A stretch of 50,194 bases of DNA from an uncultured Methylobacter sp. Lineage in GTDB: Bacteria > Pseudomonadota > Gammaproteobacteria > Methylococcales > Methylomonadaceae. Location: positions 1 to 50,194 of the forward strand of contig CAILCX010000054.1 in assembly GCA_903832775.1 (NCBI GenBank), read 5' to 3'. The stretch's first letter is position 1, and each line of letters opens with the position of its first letter. Positions 8,046 through 17,040 of this stretch are shown piece by piece. The notes under the pieces were generated by a model that had not been told where the DNA came from, searched no databases, and worked only from the letters and a program-made list of their open reading frames with translations. The position numbers and the translations under genes were made by a program.

Positions 8046-9285
8046 ATCTAAGGACTTCCGCAGGATTGATTTTAGCTGCCTGCCAGGCAGGATAAATGGT
8101 TGCCAATAAGGACAATAAAAAAGACATGCCGGCTATTGCATATACATCAGTCCAAACCAGTTTGGACGGCAATTCGGAAATATAATAAACATCAGCCGCC
8201 ATAAACTGAACGTGAAACAATTTCTCAATGGCAGGCACGATAGTTTCAATATTTAAAGCCAACAAAACTCCGCCTACAGTGCCAAGACCGGTACCAACAA
8301 CGCCAATCACAGCACCCAGTACCATAAAAATCCCCATTACTGAACCCGAGGTCAAACCCTGGGTTTTTAAAATAGCAATGTCGCCGCGCTTATCGGTAAC
8401 CACCATCACCAATGTCGACACAATATTAAAAGCTGCCACGGCGACAATCAGCAACAGGATAATAAACATAACCCTTTTTTCTGTCTGAATCGCCCGAAAG
8501 AAGTTACTGTGCGCCAACGTCCAATCACTAACCTGATATTCCTCATACAAAGCGGTTGCAAGCCCATGAGTTATTTTCGGCGCATTGAACAAATCGTCCA
8601 ATTTGATTCTAAGTCCCGAAACAGAACCTTCCAATCGAAACAACTTGGCCGCATCATCAAGATGAATCAGCGCCATGTTGCGATCGTATTCATACATACC
8701 GACTTTGAATACGCCCACAACTGTAAAGCGTCGCATCCTGGGCACAATGCCTGCTGGCGTGGAGTTAATCTGCGGACTGATGATGGTAATTTTATCACCC
8801 ATAAAAACGCCCAAATAATTAGCCAGCTCTACGCCTAAAATAATGCCATACTCACCAGGCACCAAATCAGACAATTTGCCTTCTTTCATTTTATCCGCTA
8901 CTTCTGACACTTTGGACTCGTAGTCTGGCAAAATCCCGGTCAGCATAGTGCCGCTAACGCGTCGATCGGCATTTATCATGACTTGTCCATTAATAAAGGG
9001 CGCAGTACCCTCAACATGCGGATAGTTTTTTAATTTTTGATCCAACTCCTGCCAATTATCCAATTGACCATATCTCCCCGTAACCGTCGCATGTGAGGTC
9101 ATGCCAAGAATTCGCTCGCGCAACTCAGCTTCAAAACCGTTCATCACCGACAACACTGCGATCAATGCAGTAACGCCCAGCGCTATACCCAGAACGGAAG
9201 TTAAGGTAATAAATGAGATAAATTGGGTTCGACGCTTAGCCCGTGTATAACGTAAGCCGATATAAAAAATAAGAGGTTTAAACAT
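8038..9285 (-). CDS. lolC: Lipoprotein-releasing ABC transporter permease (LolC/LolE family)
   Basis: This 415-residue protein is the membrane subunit of the Lol lipoprotein sorting system. It has the family start ([19 protein letters not shown]-like) with a first membrane segment at about 20-50 and a large periplasmic domain (about 50-270). Three C-terminal segments with the FtsX-type fold follow, ending NPAEVLRYE. Only one permease gene is present beside lolD, so it may form a homodimeric complex or a second permease may be elsewhere. LolC and LolE cannot be separated on sequence alone; the symbol marks the family. Confidence 0.88.
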   Translation of the reverse strand: MFKPLIFYIGLRYTRAKRRTQFISFITLTSVLGIALGVTALIAVLSVMNGFEAELRERILGMTSHATVTGRYGQLDNWQELDQKLKNYPHVEGTAPFINGQVMINADRRVSGTMLTGILPDYESKVSEVADKMKEGKLSDLVPGEYGIILGVELANYLGVFMGDKITIISPQINSTPAGIVPRMRRFTVVGVFKVGMYEYDRNMALIHLDDAAKLFRLEGSVSGLRIKLDDLFNAPKITHGLATALYEEYQVSDWTLAHSNFFRAIQTEKRVMFIILLLIVAVAAFNIVSTLVMVVTDKRGDIAILKTQGLTSGSVMGIFMVLGAVIGVVGTGLGTVGGVLLALNIETIVPAIEKLFHVQFMAADVYYISELPSKLVWTDVYAIAGMSFLLSLLATIYPAWQAAKINPAEVLRYE

Positions 9286-9439
9286 GAAGCCTACAATTTA
9301 AAATTAAAAAATATAACTATTAGACAGTCAGAAAAATAGTACATAAATGGTTATGATTGAATTAAAAATGATTAAACCTTAAATCATCTAATTACCGCAT
9401 AGAAAAATCGGTCCCAAACTTTATAACCAGCCAATCCCA

Positions 9440-9886
9440 TCAAGTTATTGCCACTCGCGCAACATTCTGGCTTTCTCTGCACTGAGCGCAAAAACCGTAT
9501 AAATTGAGGCCGTGATCAGTTAACTCATAGCCCAATTTTTCTGCAATTTCTTTTTGCCGTGTTTCAATAACTTCATCGGTAAATTCATCGACTTTCCCGC
9601 ACTGCATGCAAAGTATGTGATCATGATGCGTACCTTTATCAAGCTCAAAAACAGAATTACCGCCATCAAAGTGATGTCGATTTACCAAACCCGCCGCTTC
9701 AAATTGGGTTAAAACCCGGTACACCGTAGCCAGACCGATCTCCTCATCTTCACTCAGCAAGATTTTATAAACTTGCTCAGCTGTCAAATGACGTTCATTA
9801 ACCTGCTTCTCTAATATTTGTAAAATCTTGATCCTGGGTATGGTAACCTTTAGACCAGCATTCCTTAAATCATGAGTTTCCAACAT
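9440..9886 (-). CDS. fur: Ferric uptake regulator Fur
   Basis: Fur is the iron-responsive repressor of iron-uptake genes. The 148-residue protein has the winged-helix DNA-binding domain (about 1-85, with GLATVYRVLTQFEAAGLV). The dimerisation domain carries the metal ligands HHDH (about 87-90), the CMQC pair, and the second CAQC pair near the C-terminus. A GGAG lies just before ATG 9886. It is divergent from bamE, the conserved fur-omlA arrangement of many gammaproteobacteria, so the 150-base gap probably holds both promoters. Confidence 0.95.
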   Translation of the reverse strand: MLETHDLRNAGLKVTIPRIKILQILEKQVNERHLTAEQVYKILLSEDEEIGLATVYRVLTQFEAAGLVNRHHFDGGNSVFELDKGTHHDHILCMQCGKVDEFTDEVIETRQKEIAEKLGYELTDHGLNLYGFCAQCRESQNVARVAIT

Positions 9887-10036
9887 TAATCTCCGTTTAC
9901 ATCATAGTGTGTGGACAGTTTTATAAAGAAGTCTGCTCATTGTAGCCTTTTTCAACTGCTTGGGCATGACAGTTTTATAGGAAAATTCTTTAACATCCTG
10001 TATGATTTTCAATTTTGAACCTATTCGCAGCCTCAA

Positions 10037-10591
10037 ATGAGAAAGCCGCTTTTCGCTTTAAACTTAAATAACCACTTCACCAGCGGTATCCTTGCAATCT
10101 TTGTAAGTCTGTCACTAGCCTCCTGCACAACAATTCTAACCAACTTGCCCGGCGTCTACACCGCTGATGTCCAGCAGGGTAATATGGTTGACCAGACCAT
10201 GATTGATCAGCTCAGACCGAGTATGAACAAACGGCAGGTGCTCTATATATTGGGCTCACCCATGCTGGTTGATTTTTTCCACCAGAAGCGCTGGGATTAT
10301 CTCTATTCTGCGCAAATTGATGGCGGCGACCGACAACAAAAAAGAATTTCATTATTCTTCGAAAATGATCAACTGGTTGGAATTCAAGGTGATTTCAAAC
10401 CTGGCGCAGTACCTGTTATCAAACCCTCCGAAGAAACCACGGTAGATGTTCCCAAAAGAGACCTTGAAAAAAGTCTTTGGGAAATGATTACCGGCTTATT
10501 TGGTTTCGATGGTATTGAAAACTCGCCAAAATCAAATAAATCAGATACTAAACCAGCACCCGGTTCAGTCGCTGACCAGTTACCTCTCTAA
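10037..10591 (+). CDS. bamE: Outer membrane assembly lipoprotein BamE (SmpA/OmlA)
   Basis: BamE is a lipoprotein subunit of the BAM complex that folds beta-barrel proteins into the outer membrane. The signal peptide ends in a lipobox LASC with the acylated cysteine at residue 30. The SmpA/OmlA domain follows, with [30 protein letters not shown] and RWDYLYSAQ. The C-terminal 50 residues are an extra polar tail, making this 184-residue version longer than the roughly 113-residue E. coli protein. It is divergent from fur. Confidence 0.92.
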   Translation: MRKPLFALNLNNHFTSGILAIFVSLSLASCTTILTNLPGVYTADVQQGNMVDQTMIDQLRPSMNKRQVLYILGSPMLVDFFHQKRWDYLYSAQIDGGDRQQKRISLFFENDQLVGIQGDFKPGAVPVIKPSEETTVDVPKRDLEKSLWEMITGLFGFDGIENSPKSNKSDTKPAPGSVADQLPL

Positions 10592-10823
10592 TATTCAACA
10601 TGTTTTACAATACTGCCAATATGGCAATTTGTGTAACTGATTTCTGGATGCATTGAAAATACATATCTTATTGAAACGGTATTTATGGGTTTGTACAAAC
10701 TTACCTGATTTAATACTCATTGCTATAAAACCAGATTAAGTTACTGACTTAAAAATATAACGTTTTATTACTTCGACACCCTTTTACTTAAAAACCTAAA
10801 TTTTAAAAACTGGAGAGCTATTT

Positions 10824-11579
10824 ATGTCCGCACTTGAAATTATCACAATCCTGATTATTCTGGGTATAGCAATACAAATCTTTTTAAACTCAAGAAAAAA
10901 CTCAGAACAAGAATCGTCAAAGTACGTTAAACCCGAAGAAAAAGCAGAACAAACCACACAGCCAACTCAATCAGAAGTCATTGAACTTGTCGAAAATCCA
11001 CAAATCCCAGTAATTGACACCACAACTATTCCTGAACCTCAACCTACTGCGCATTCAAACCCAGACCTCCTTAGAATTTCTGCAACAGAAAACCATACTC
11101 ATCTTCCTCAGGACTCAATTCTGAAACGGCATTACCTGACCCATTTGTTCAGCATGATTGAATCACTTGCTCCCGAAAAACCAACGGACTCAGTGCTTAG
11201 CCGTCATTATGATGCAATGCTGGCTGCCAAACTGGCAGAATGCTCTATTGATCAAAATACCACAGAACAACTGCATCATGATTATGAAAAATGTAAAATA
11301 TTAGCTAATGGAGAGACTTCGTTAATTAAGCCACAAGAACAATTGATTGAAGTTTCTTGTACAAAAGACAACGTCAATCCACTTCCTCAGGATTCAATAC
11401 TGAAAAGACATTATCTCACCCATGTTACCAGCATGATTGAAGCTCTTGCTTCTCCACGTCCAACAGATTCTGTTTTATGCCGCCATCACGATGCTCTAAT
11501 TGCCGATAAGCTTGCGGAGTGCCTAAATAACCAGGCATCAATGCGGCAACTAGTTTGCGATTATGAAAGTCAAAAATAA
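10824..11579 (+). CDS. Membrane-anchored protein with internal tandem repeats, unknown function
   Basis: The 251-residue product has one N-terminal membrane segment (about 3-21) and a Glu/Gln/Thr-rich linker to about 90. Two copies of a 64-residue unit follow, at 94-157 and 187-250. Each unit has two half-copies of a DS[IV]LxRH[YH] motif, so the motif occurs four times, at about 97, 122, 190 and 215; each is followed by a predicted helix ending in MIExLA or KLAEC. I recognise no named family. A GGAGAG precedes the ATG. The gene stands alone between bamE and a hairpin near the end of kup. Cytoplasmic repeats tethered to the inner membrane are the simplest reading, but topology is not certain. 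Confidence 0.75.
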   Translation: MSALEIITILIILGIAIQIFLNSRKNSEQESSKYVKPEEKAEQTTQPTQSEVIELVENPQIPVIDTTTIPEPQPTAHSNPDLLRISATENHTHLPQDSILKRHYLTHLFSMIESLAPEKPTDSVLSRHYDAMLAAKLAECSIDQNTTEQLHHDYEKCKILANGETSLIKPQEQLIEVSCTKDNVNPLPQDSILKRHYLTHVTSMIEALASPRPTDSVLCRHHDALIADKLAECLNNQASMRQLVCDYESQK

Positions 11580-11599
11580 CAACTTTCACTAGAAGAACA

Positions 11600-11642
11600 C
11601 AGGCAACACGATAAACTATGACGCTACAGCGCGTGTTGCCTG
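11600..11642. repeat. Perfect 11-base inverted repeat in convergent gap
   Basis: CAGGCAACACG (11600-11610) and CGTGTTGCCTG (11632-11642) are perfect arms around a 21-base loop. The hairpin follows the stop of the repeat protein. It has no U tract, so it may be a weak terminator or the core of a dispersed palindromic repeat. Confidence 0.6.
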
Positions 11643-11725
11643 CATCGCACCAAAGTCCTCTCACTACCAAATAGTTTCGGCTCTAAAAATATACCCCTGC
11701 AGTCTTCTTCCAACAACTAACAGAA

Positions 11726-11753
11726 TATTTGTTATGAAAAATCATAACAAATA
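11726..11753 (-). terminator. Hairpin downstream of kup
   Basis: TATTTGTTATGA (11726-11737) and TCATAACAAATA (11742-11753) pair perfectly over 12 bases with a 4-base loop. It lies 20 bases past the kup stop. The stem is AT-rich and the U tract is weak, so termination may be partial. Confidence 0.55.
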
Positions 11754-11773
11754 ACCTTTCCTGTAAAAGTAAC

Positions 11774-13660
11774 CTAAAGTTCGATACGTATACCCAGCTC
11801 AATAACCCGCTCGACGGGAATTTTAAAAAACTCTATCGCACTTGAGGCGTTGTGAAATAAAAATCTGAACAACGGACGTCGCCATTTTGCCATCGGGCTT
11901 TTCTTCCTAAAAAAGAGTTTTTCACTACCGATAAAAAACGATGTCTTTTTAAAATCAATACTTAACCCTTCCTTAACGCACTGTTCTAAGGCTTGCCTCA
12001 CATCAGGACTTTGCTGAAAACCATAATAAAGTTTTACTCGAAAGAAATTGTGATTCTCACCAAAAGCACGAATTTTAATCCGGTGTGCCACATCAACGTA
12101 TGGTTCATCTTTAGTAACAATAGTTAGAACAATAATTTGTTCATGCAACACATGGTTATGCTCAAAATTATGTAAAAAGACCTGCGGCACACCATGCAAA
12201 CTCTTAGCCAGATAAACGGCAGATCCTTTAGCAGTAACCGCCTCATGGCTAATTATTTTATCCTCCAGATCTTCAAATAACATCCGCCGCTCATCCATGT
12301 GTTCCGCTAACATGGCGCGCCCCTTAATCCAGGTGGTCATCAATAAGAACAGCACAGATCCTATAACTAAAGGCAACCAACCGCCCGTCGGTATTTTTAG
12401 ACTGTTAGAGGAAAGAAACAAGAAATCTACCGTTAAAAAAATCGTCAAAAAAGTAAAACTGGCCAAAGCTTTCCATTGCCAAAGCTTTTGAATAACAATA
12501 AATACCAAAACAGTATCAACGATCATAGTGCCGGTAACCGCAATTCCGTAAGCAGAAGCAAGTGCGGATGAAGATTTAAAAGTCAACACCACTACAAAAA
12601 CACAAACCATTAAAATCCAATTTATCGCTGGAATATAAACTTGCCCTACTTCTCGACCTGAAGTGTGGAGAATATTCATACGAGGACAATAGCCCAACTG
12701 TATAGCTTGTCTGGTTACTGAAAATGCACCTGATATTACGGCTTGCGAGGCAATCACGGAGGCCAGTGTAGCCAAAAGCAGTAAGGGATACATAGCCCAG
12801 GTCGGCGCAAGCAAATAAAACGGATTTTTCACCGCTTCAGGATGTTCAAGAAGTAACGCTCCCTGACCAAAATAGTTAAGCAATAAAGCAGGAAAAACGA
12901 AACTGAACCACGCGTAACGGATAGGTTTTAGGCCAAAATGCCCCATGTCGGCATAAAGCGCTTCAGCACCGGTTATTGCCAAGACTACCGCACCCATTAT
13001 CAAAAACGATTCCCAGCCCAATTCCAACAGCAAATGAATCGCGTAATACGGATTAACCGCTGCCAATACGCCGGGAGCATTAATAATATTATTTACACCA
13101 AGACCGCCCAAGGTAACAAACCAAAGACACATAATCGGCGAAAACATTTTTCCAACAGTGCCTGTACCTTTAGCTTGGACTAAAAATAAAGCGACCAGTA
13201 CCGCAATTGCAATCGGTAATATATAACGGCTTAATGCGGGTGAAATTATTTGCAAACCTTCGACCGCACTTAAAACCGAGATTGCGGGGGTAATAATGCC
13301 GTCGCCGTAAAACAAGGCAGCACCGAGCAAACCAATAGTAATAATAAAGTTGGTTTTTTTGGGATTACCGGTAGCACTTTGTAGAGCAAAGGTCATAAGC
13401 GCCATGATTCCGCCCTCACCTTTATTATTAACCCGCATAATAAAAGTCGCGTATTTTATTGCTACCACCAAGGTTAGCGCCCAAAAAATAAGAGACAGTA
13501 CGCCTAACACATGAAGCTTATCAATTGGTAAATGGCTACCGAAAATTTCCTTAACCGCATATAAAGGACTGGTGCCAATATCTCCAAATACCACACCGAT
13601 TGCACTCAGTGCTAAAACGGTTACCTGTTGCTTGGAATGGCCCTGTGAACTTGTCGACAT
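11774..13660 (-). CDS. kup: Low-affinity potassium transporter Kup
   Basis: Kup (TrkD) is an inner-membrane K+ uptake system driven by proton symport. The 628-residue protein starts with the family motif AIGVVFGDIGTSPLYAVKEI and GEGGIMALMTFAL. It has about twelve membrane segments up to roughly residue 450, including FYGDGIITPAISVLSAVEGL, then a soluble C-terminal domain of about 170 residues. Its length is typical. The next gene upstream on the same strand, nhaD, is 177 bases away and has its own terminator, so kup is probably expressed alone. Confidence 0.95.
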   Translation of the reverse strand: MSTSSQGHSKQQVTVLALSAIGVVFGDIGTSPLYAVKEIFGSHLPIDKLHVLGVLSLIFWALTLVVAIKYATFIMRVNNKGEGGIMALMTFALQSATGNPKKTNFIITIGLLGAALFYGDGIITPAISVLSAVEGLQIISPALSRYILPIAIAVLVALFLVQAKGTGTVGKMFSPIMCLWFVTLGGLGVNNIINAPGVLAAVNPYYAIHLLLELGWESFLIMGAVVLAITGAEALYADMGHFGLKPIRYAWFSFVFPALLLNYFGQGALLLEHPEAVKNPFYLLAPTWAMYPLLLLATLASVIASQAVISGAFSVTRQAIQLGYCPRMNILHTSGREVGQVYIPAINWILMVCVFVVVLTFKSSSALASAYGIAVTGTMIVDTVLVFIVIQKLWQWKALASFTFLTIFLTVDFLFLSSNSLKIPTGGWLPLVIGSVLFLLMTTWIKGRAMLAEHMDERRMLFEDLEDKIISHEAVTAKGSAVYLAKSLHGVPQVFLHNFEHNHVLHEQIIVLTIVTKDEPYVDVAHRIKIRAFGENHNFFRVKLYYGFQQSPDVRQALEQCVKEGLSIDFKKTSFFIGSEKLFFRKKSPMAKWRRPLFRFLFHNASSAIEFFKIPVERVIELGIRIEL

Positions 13661-13770
13661 AGTAAATAATGTATTAATAAAAAATTAGCAAGAAATCAAC
13701 TGGATATCGTTATGCTTTTTACGCAACACTATTTCCTGTGTAACGTGGCATTAAAAAAACAAATAGCTCA

Positions 13771-13800
13771 GAAAAAAGCCGGACATTGCTGCCCGGACAA
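13771..13800 (-). terminator. Rho-independent terminator of nhaD
   Basis: Read on the minus strand, CCGGGCA, a GCAA loop and TGTCCGG form a seven-pair stem with one G-U pair, followed by six T. It lies about 40 bases beyond the nhaD stop. Confidence 0.7.
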
Positions 13801-13837
13801 ATAATTAATTTAATATCCCATAAACATTGGGAGCAGA

Positions 13838-15481
13838 CTAAAAATAACGCCCATTCAAAAGGAAATGCGCAACGATGCTACCAAAGTAACCCAATGCGAT
13901 AACAGGCGCCCATTTCAAATGACTAGTAAAGGTGTAAATTCCTTTGGCTTGCCCCATTAAACCCACTCCAGCGGCCGAACCTACCGCCAACATACTGCCG
14001 CCCACACCGGCGGTCAATGTTACCAGCAACCACTGTCCTTCCGAAATATCCGGCGCCATAGTCAATACTGATAGCATAATAGTGCCGTTATCCACGAATG
14101 CAGAAGCAATACCCACCAAAATATTGGCTACAGTGGGATCAATACTGCCATAAAGATGGTGGGATGCCAATTCCATATAGCCAATGAAACTTAAGCCACC
14201 GACACCAACCATTACGCCGTAAAAAAACAACAAAGTATCCCATTCAAGGTTGGCGACTTTCTGGAAAATATCAAAGGGTAGCTCCTTAGAAAGCTGCAAA
14301 TTCACCTCAACTTGCGGACTGTTCATGCGTTTCATTGCCCCGAAATAATCAATTTTGACATCAGTCAAATCCACTGGTGTCAATATAGGATGAGAGTCAC
14401 GGGTTTTTTGCAGGTAATAACTAAAAAACTTTAGATAGGTCAAGCCCATCATCATCCCAGCAGCAGGTGGCAAACCCAGAAAGTTTTCAAAGCAGGCCGA
14501 GGTAATAATGGTCAACACGAACAAAAATATAATTATCCAGCCGCCCCGCCTCATAGCCTGAACTTCCATTACTGCTGCGGGTCTTTCTTGCGGGATAAAG
14601 AAATTCATTACAGCTGCAGGTATTACAAAGTTGACAATAGCAGGAATCAACAGGGAAAAGAAATCGGCAAACGGCACTACGCCTTTTTGCCAAACCAGCA
14701 AGGTGGTGATATCACCAAAAGGACTGAAAGAACCGCCTGCATTAGAGGCTACCACAACATTTATACAAGATAAGGTAACAAAGCGAGGACAATCTTTACC
14801 CATAGCCAAAATAACCGATCCCATCAGTAAGGCGGTAGTAAGATTGTTACAACCGGACGAAATGAAGAACGCCTGAAAGCCTGTAATCCAGAATAATTGC
14901 CGATAACTAAAATTCTTACTTAACAACCAGACCCGCAAACTGTCAAACACTCCTCGATCTTCCATGGCATTCAAGTAAGTCATTGAGACCATGATGAACA
15001 AAAACAGTTCACCATAACTTTCAAGAGTCGTGCGGAACGCTACTCCGACTTGTTCGTTCATTCCATGCTTAGTATAAATAATGGCAATAAAAATCCAGAT
15101 GAGACTTGCCGCAAACACCATAGGCTTGGATTTTTTTAACTCAGTAACTTCCTCTGTCATGGCAAGAATGTAGGCCACAGCAAAAACAATCAACGCCAAA
15201 TAACCAGCCCAATGCTGAGTCAGATCCAGGCGTTGCGTTTGACTTATAGCAAGTGCTTCTTCAGCTGCTGTTGCTATAGAAGGAAGAAACAACGCGAGTA
15301 ACGATAGATTATATTTTGAGCAAAGTAGCGATTTCAGCCACTTAAAAAACAGATAAGTTTTATGAACAGTAAAGTCGTATTTATCAAATACATTTTTGAC
15401 TAGGAAGGTTTTAATAAATAATAACGAAAATATCGGTAACAAAAAAACGTATATAAACACTTCAATGAGATGAGGGAACAT
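13838..15481 (-). CDS. nhaD: Na+/H+ antiporter NhaD family
   Basis: NhaD exchanges cytoplasmic Na+ (or Li+) for protons and supports growth in salt or at alkaline pH. The protein has the ion-transporter fold with about 11-12 membrane segments, including AYILAMTEEVTELKKSKPMV, SSGCNNLTTALLMGSVILAM, NAGGSFSPFGDITTLLVWQ and the C-terminal FVDNGTIMLSVLTMAP. From ATG 15481 it is 547 residues, with an N-terminal extension of about 48 residues before a signal-like stretch (KSLLCSKYNLSLLALFLPSI). That stretch begins after a CTG codon at 15337, where relatives would be expected to start. The true start is therefore uncertain. Nearby kup and the nqr cluster fit a cation-balance role. Confidence 0.9.
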   Translation of the reverse strand: MFPHLIEVFIYVFLLPIFSLLFIKTFLVKNVFDKYDFTVHKTYLFFKWLKSLLCSKYNLSLLALFLPSIATAAEEALAISQTQRLDLTQHWAGYLALIVFAVAYILAMTEEVTELKKSKPMVFAASLIWIFIAIIYTKHGMNEQVGVAFRTTLESYGELFLFIMVSMTYLNAMEDRGVFDSLRVWLLSKNFSYRQLFWITGFQAFFISSGCNNLTTALLMGSVILAMGKDCPRFVTLSCINVVVASNAGGSFSPFGDITTLLVWQKGVVPFADFFSLLIPAIVNFVIPAAVMNFFIPQERPAAVMEVQAMRRGGWIIIFLFVLTIITSACFENFLGLPPAAGMMMGLTYLKFFSYYLQKTRDSHPILTPVDLTDVKIDYFGAMKRMNSPQVEVNLQLSKELPFDIFQKVANLEWDTLLFFYGVMVGVGGLSFIGYMELASHHLYGSIDPTVANILVGIASAFVDNGTIMLSVLTMAPDISEGQWLLVTLTAGVGGSMLAVGSAAGVGLMGQAKGIYTFTSHLKWAPVIALGYFGSIVAHFLLNGRYF

Positions 15482-15782
15482 GAAAATCCGCTATATAAAA
15501 AGTTAACTTAACAGTATGTTAATGTGCAATCACACTATTGGCAATCACTGTGAACCTTGAAGCCTTGATTTCGTTGACCACAGGACGGAAAATATCCAAC
15601 TTATCTGAAGTTCATATTTTCGGAAAAAATATTCGCCTATTTTATACTGCCCAATGAATAACACATGGCGAACATAGTTTTGCCATATACACTGCTAAAA
15701 GCCAATTGATATTAAATGAAAAGAAAATCGATAAGATCAAAAAAAATACTGTCAAATCAATGCTGACAACATTTTTATAACA
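15482..15782. other. Intergenic gap upstream of nhaD
   Basis: These 301 bases separate the GST gene stop from the nhaD start, both on the minus strand. I see no gene or clear hairpin terminator. The gap presumably contains the nhaD promoter. Confidence 0.4.
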
Positions 15783-16430
15783 CTATTTTTTTAGAAACTT
15801 CGCCATTGACGCAGCACGATCAACAGCGACTTTTTGCACATTGGGACGCGCTTCCAGAAGTAGCATATAAGCTTTCACATTAGGAATGTATTCTGCGATC
15901 AGATCAGTTCCGTATATTTTTTGACTGGTCGCACTGACCATGAAAAAATGCAGCCAAGCGACGCAATCTGCCGCAGTGTAGGCATCACCTGCAATATAAG
16001 GCGAAAACTTTGCCAGCCGCCCTAGGCCCTTTAAGCCTATAATCAAGCGCTCTTTTACTTCATTTTTGGTTTCTTCTGAAACTGTGCCTCCAAAAAATGC
16101 TTCTTTATACAATCGGCGTGCGTGCAATTCGAGATTAAGTTCCAGATGCTGAATTAATTCGCGACATTTTGCCCGCTCAAAAGTATCGGCCGGATAAAGC
16201 GATATTGCCGGATATGCGTCCTCCAAATATTCAAGAATAACTTGAGATTCCGACAAACTACCCTGTTCAGTTTCAATGAACGGTATTTTCCCCAGTGGAG
16301 AACGCTTCAACAATGCTTCATCTTGCGAGGGCAGCACTTCTTCCTCAGTAAAGGCTATTCCTTTTTCAAGCAATACAAGTTTGGTTTTATTATAATAATT
16401 GCTAACCGCAAATCCGCATAAATTAATCAT
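15783..16430 (-). CDS. Glutathione S-transferase family protein
   Basis: The 215-residue product has the N-terminal thioredoxin-like domain (1-80) with the glutathione-binding SPLGKIPFIET and the SESQVILEYLEDAYP motif. The all-helical C-terminal domain (about 90-205) has YIAGDAYTAADCVAWLHFF, the usual N-capping region. Its substrate cannot be told from sequence; it may serve detoxification or thiol chemistry. GGAG lies shortly before ATG 16430. The next gene upstream (16461-16919) is 30 bases away and may be in the same transcript. Confidence 0.88.
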   Translation of the reverse strand: MINLCGFAVSNYYNKTKLVLLEKGIAFTEEEVLPSQDEALLKRSPLGKIPFIETEQGSLSESQVILEYLEDAYPAISLYPADTFERAKCRELIQHLELNLELHARRLYKEAFFGGTVSEETKNEVKERLIIGLKGLGRLAKFSPYIAGDAYTAADCVAWLHFFMVSATSQKIYGTDLIAEYIPNVKAYMLLLEARPNVQKVAVDRAASMAKFLKK

Positions 16431-16460
16431 GGCATTCTCCGAATTGATATATAAGAAATT

Positions 16461-16919
16461 TTAAAATGATGCGTCAGAAACATATCTAACAGCTAGCTTA
16501 TTTGTGCTTTTTCGCCAAATGTCGACCACAAATTGTCTTGACCGTTTTTTATGTCGGCCTTTGGTCGTTTCAAGCAAAAAACTGACTACCGATAAATCAT
16601 CCATGAGACGAACCGATACATTTTGAATATTGACGCTTGCAAACTGTTTTGCAGTTTTCAACCATTCCGCCTTGGTCTGTCTCTCGTTAGGCTTAGCCGA
16701 ACAAACTTCAAAATCATAGGCTAATAGTGCATCTTCCTTGTTTACATTTTTAATCAATACCATCAATTCCTGTTCTCGCAACGTGTACTCTGCTACATCA
16801 CGAGGTCTAACTTGAGCACTTGAACCCGGAGGCACCAATGCCATTTCGTGACTAATAGCCGCTTCTGATAACAAAAGCATAATAATAAAAAGACATCCAT
16901 GTATTGGTTTTCTGTACAT
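16461..16919 (-). CDS. Secreted hypothetical protein, possible NTF2/SnoaL-like fold
   Basis: The 152-residue product has a signal peptide (about 1-23, ending EAAISH). The mature part has an N-terminal helix region (VAEYTLREQELMVLIKNVNK) and alternating beta strands near the C-terminus (VSVRLMDDLSVVSFLLE, RQFVVDIWRKSTNKLAVRYV). That pattern resembles DUF4440/SnoaL-like NTF2-fold proteins; the assignment is tentative. It probably acts in the periplasm. It precedes the GST gene by 30 bases on the same strand. Confidence 0.6.
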   Translation of the reverse strand: MYRKPIHGCLFIIMLLLSEAAISHEMALVPPGSSAQVRPRDVAEYTLREQELMVLIKNVNKEDALLAYDFEVCSAKPNERQTKAEWLKTAKQFASVNIQNVSVRLMDDLSVVSFLLETTKGRHKKRSRQFVVDIWRKSTNKLAVRYVSDASF

Positions 16920-16964
16920 TTTAAATCACCAAAATACAGCATAAAAAGTATCCAACAGCTATAC

Positions 16965-17001
16965 AAAAAAAGGGATTGTGACACATCACAACCCCTTTTT
17001 T
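16965..17001. terminator. Terminator at the end of the metY-pnp operon
   Basis: GGGATTGTG (16972-16980) and CACAACCCC (16987-16995) pair with one mismatch around a 6-base loop. A runs on the left and T runs on the right make it usable in both directions. It lies 40 bases beyond the pnp stop on the minus strand. Confidence 0.85.
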
Positions 17002-17040
17002 ATAAACTCAAAACCGCTTATTAATTAAAAACAATTTTGG

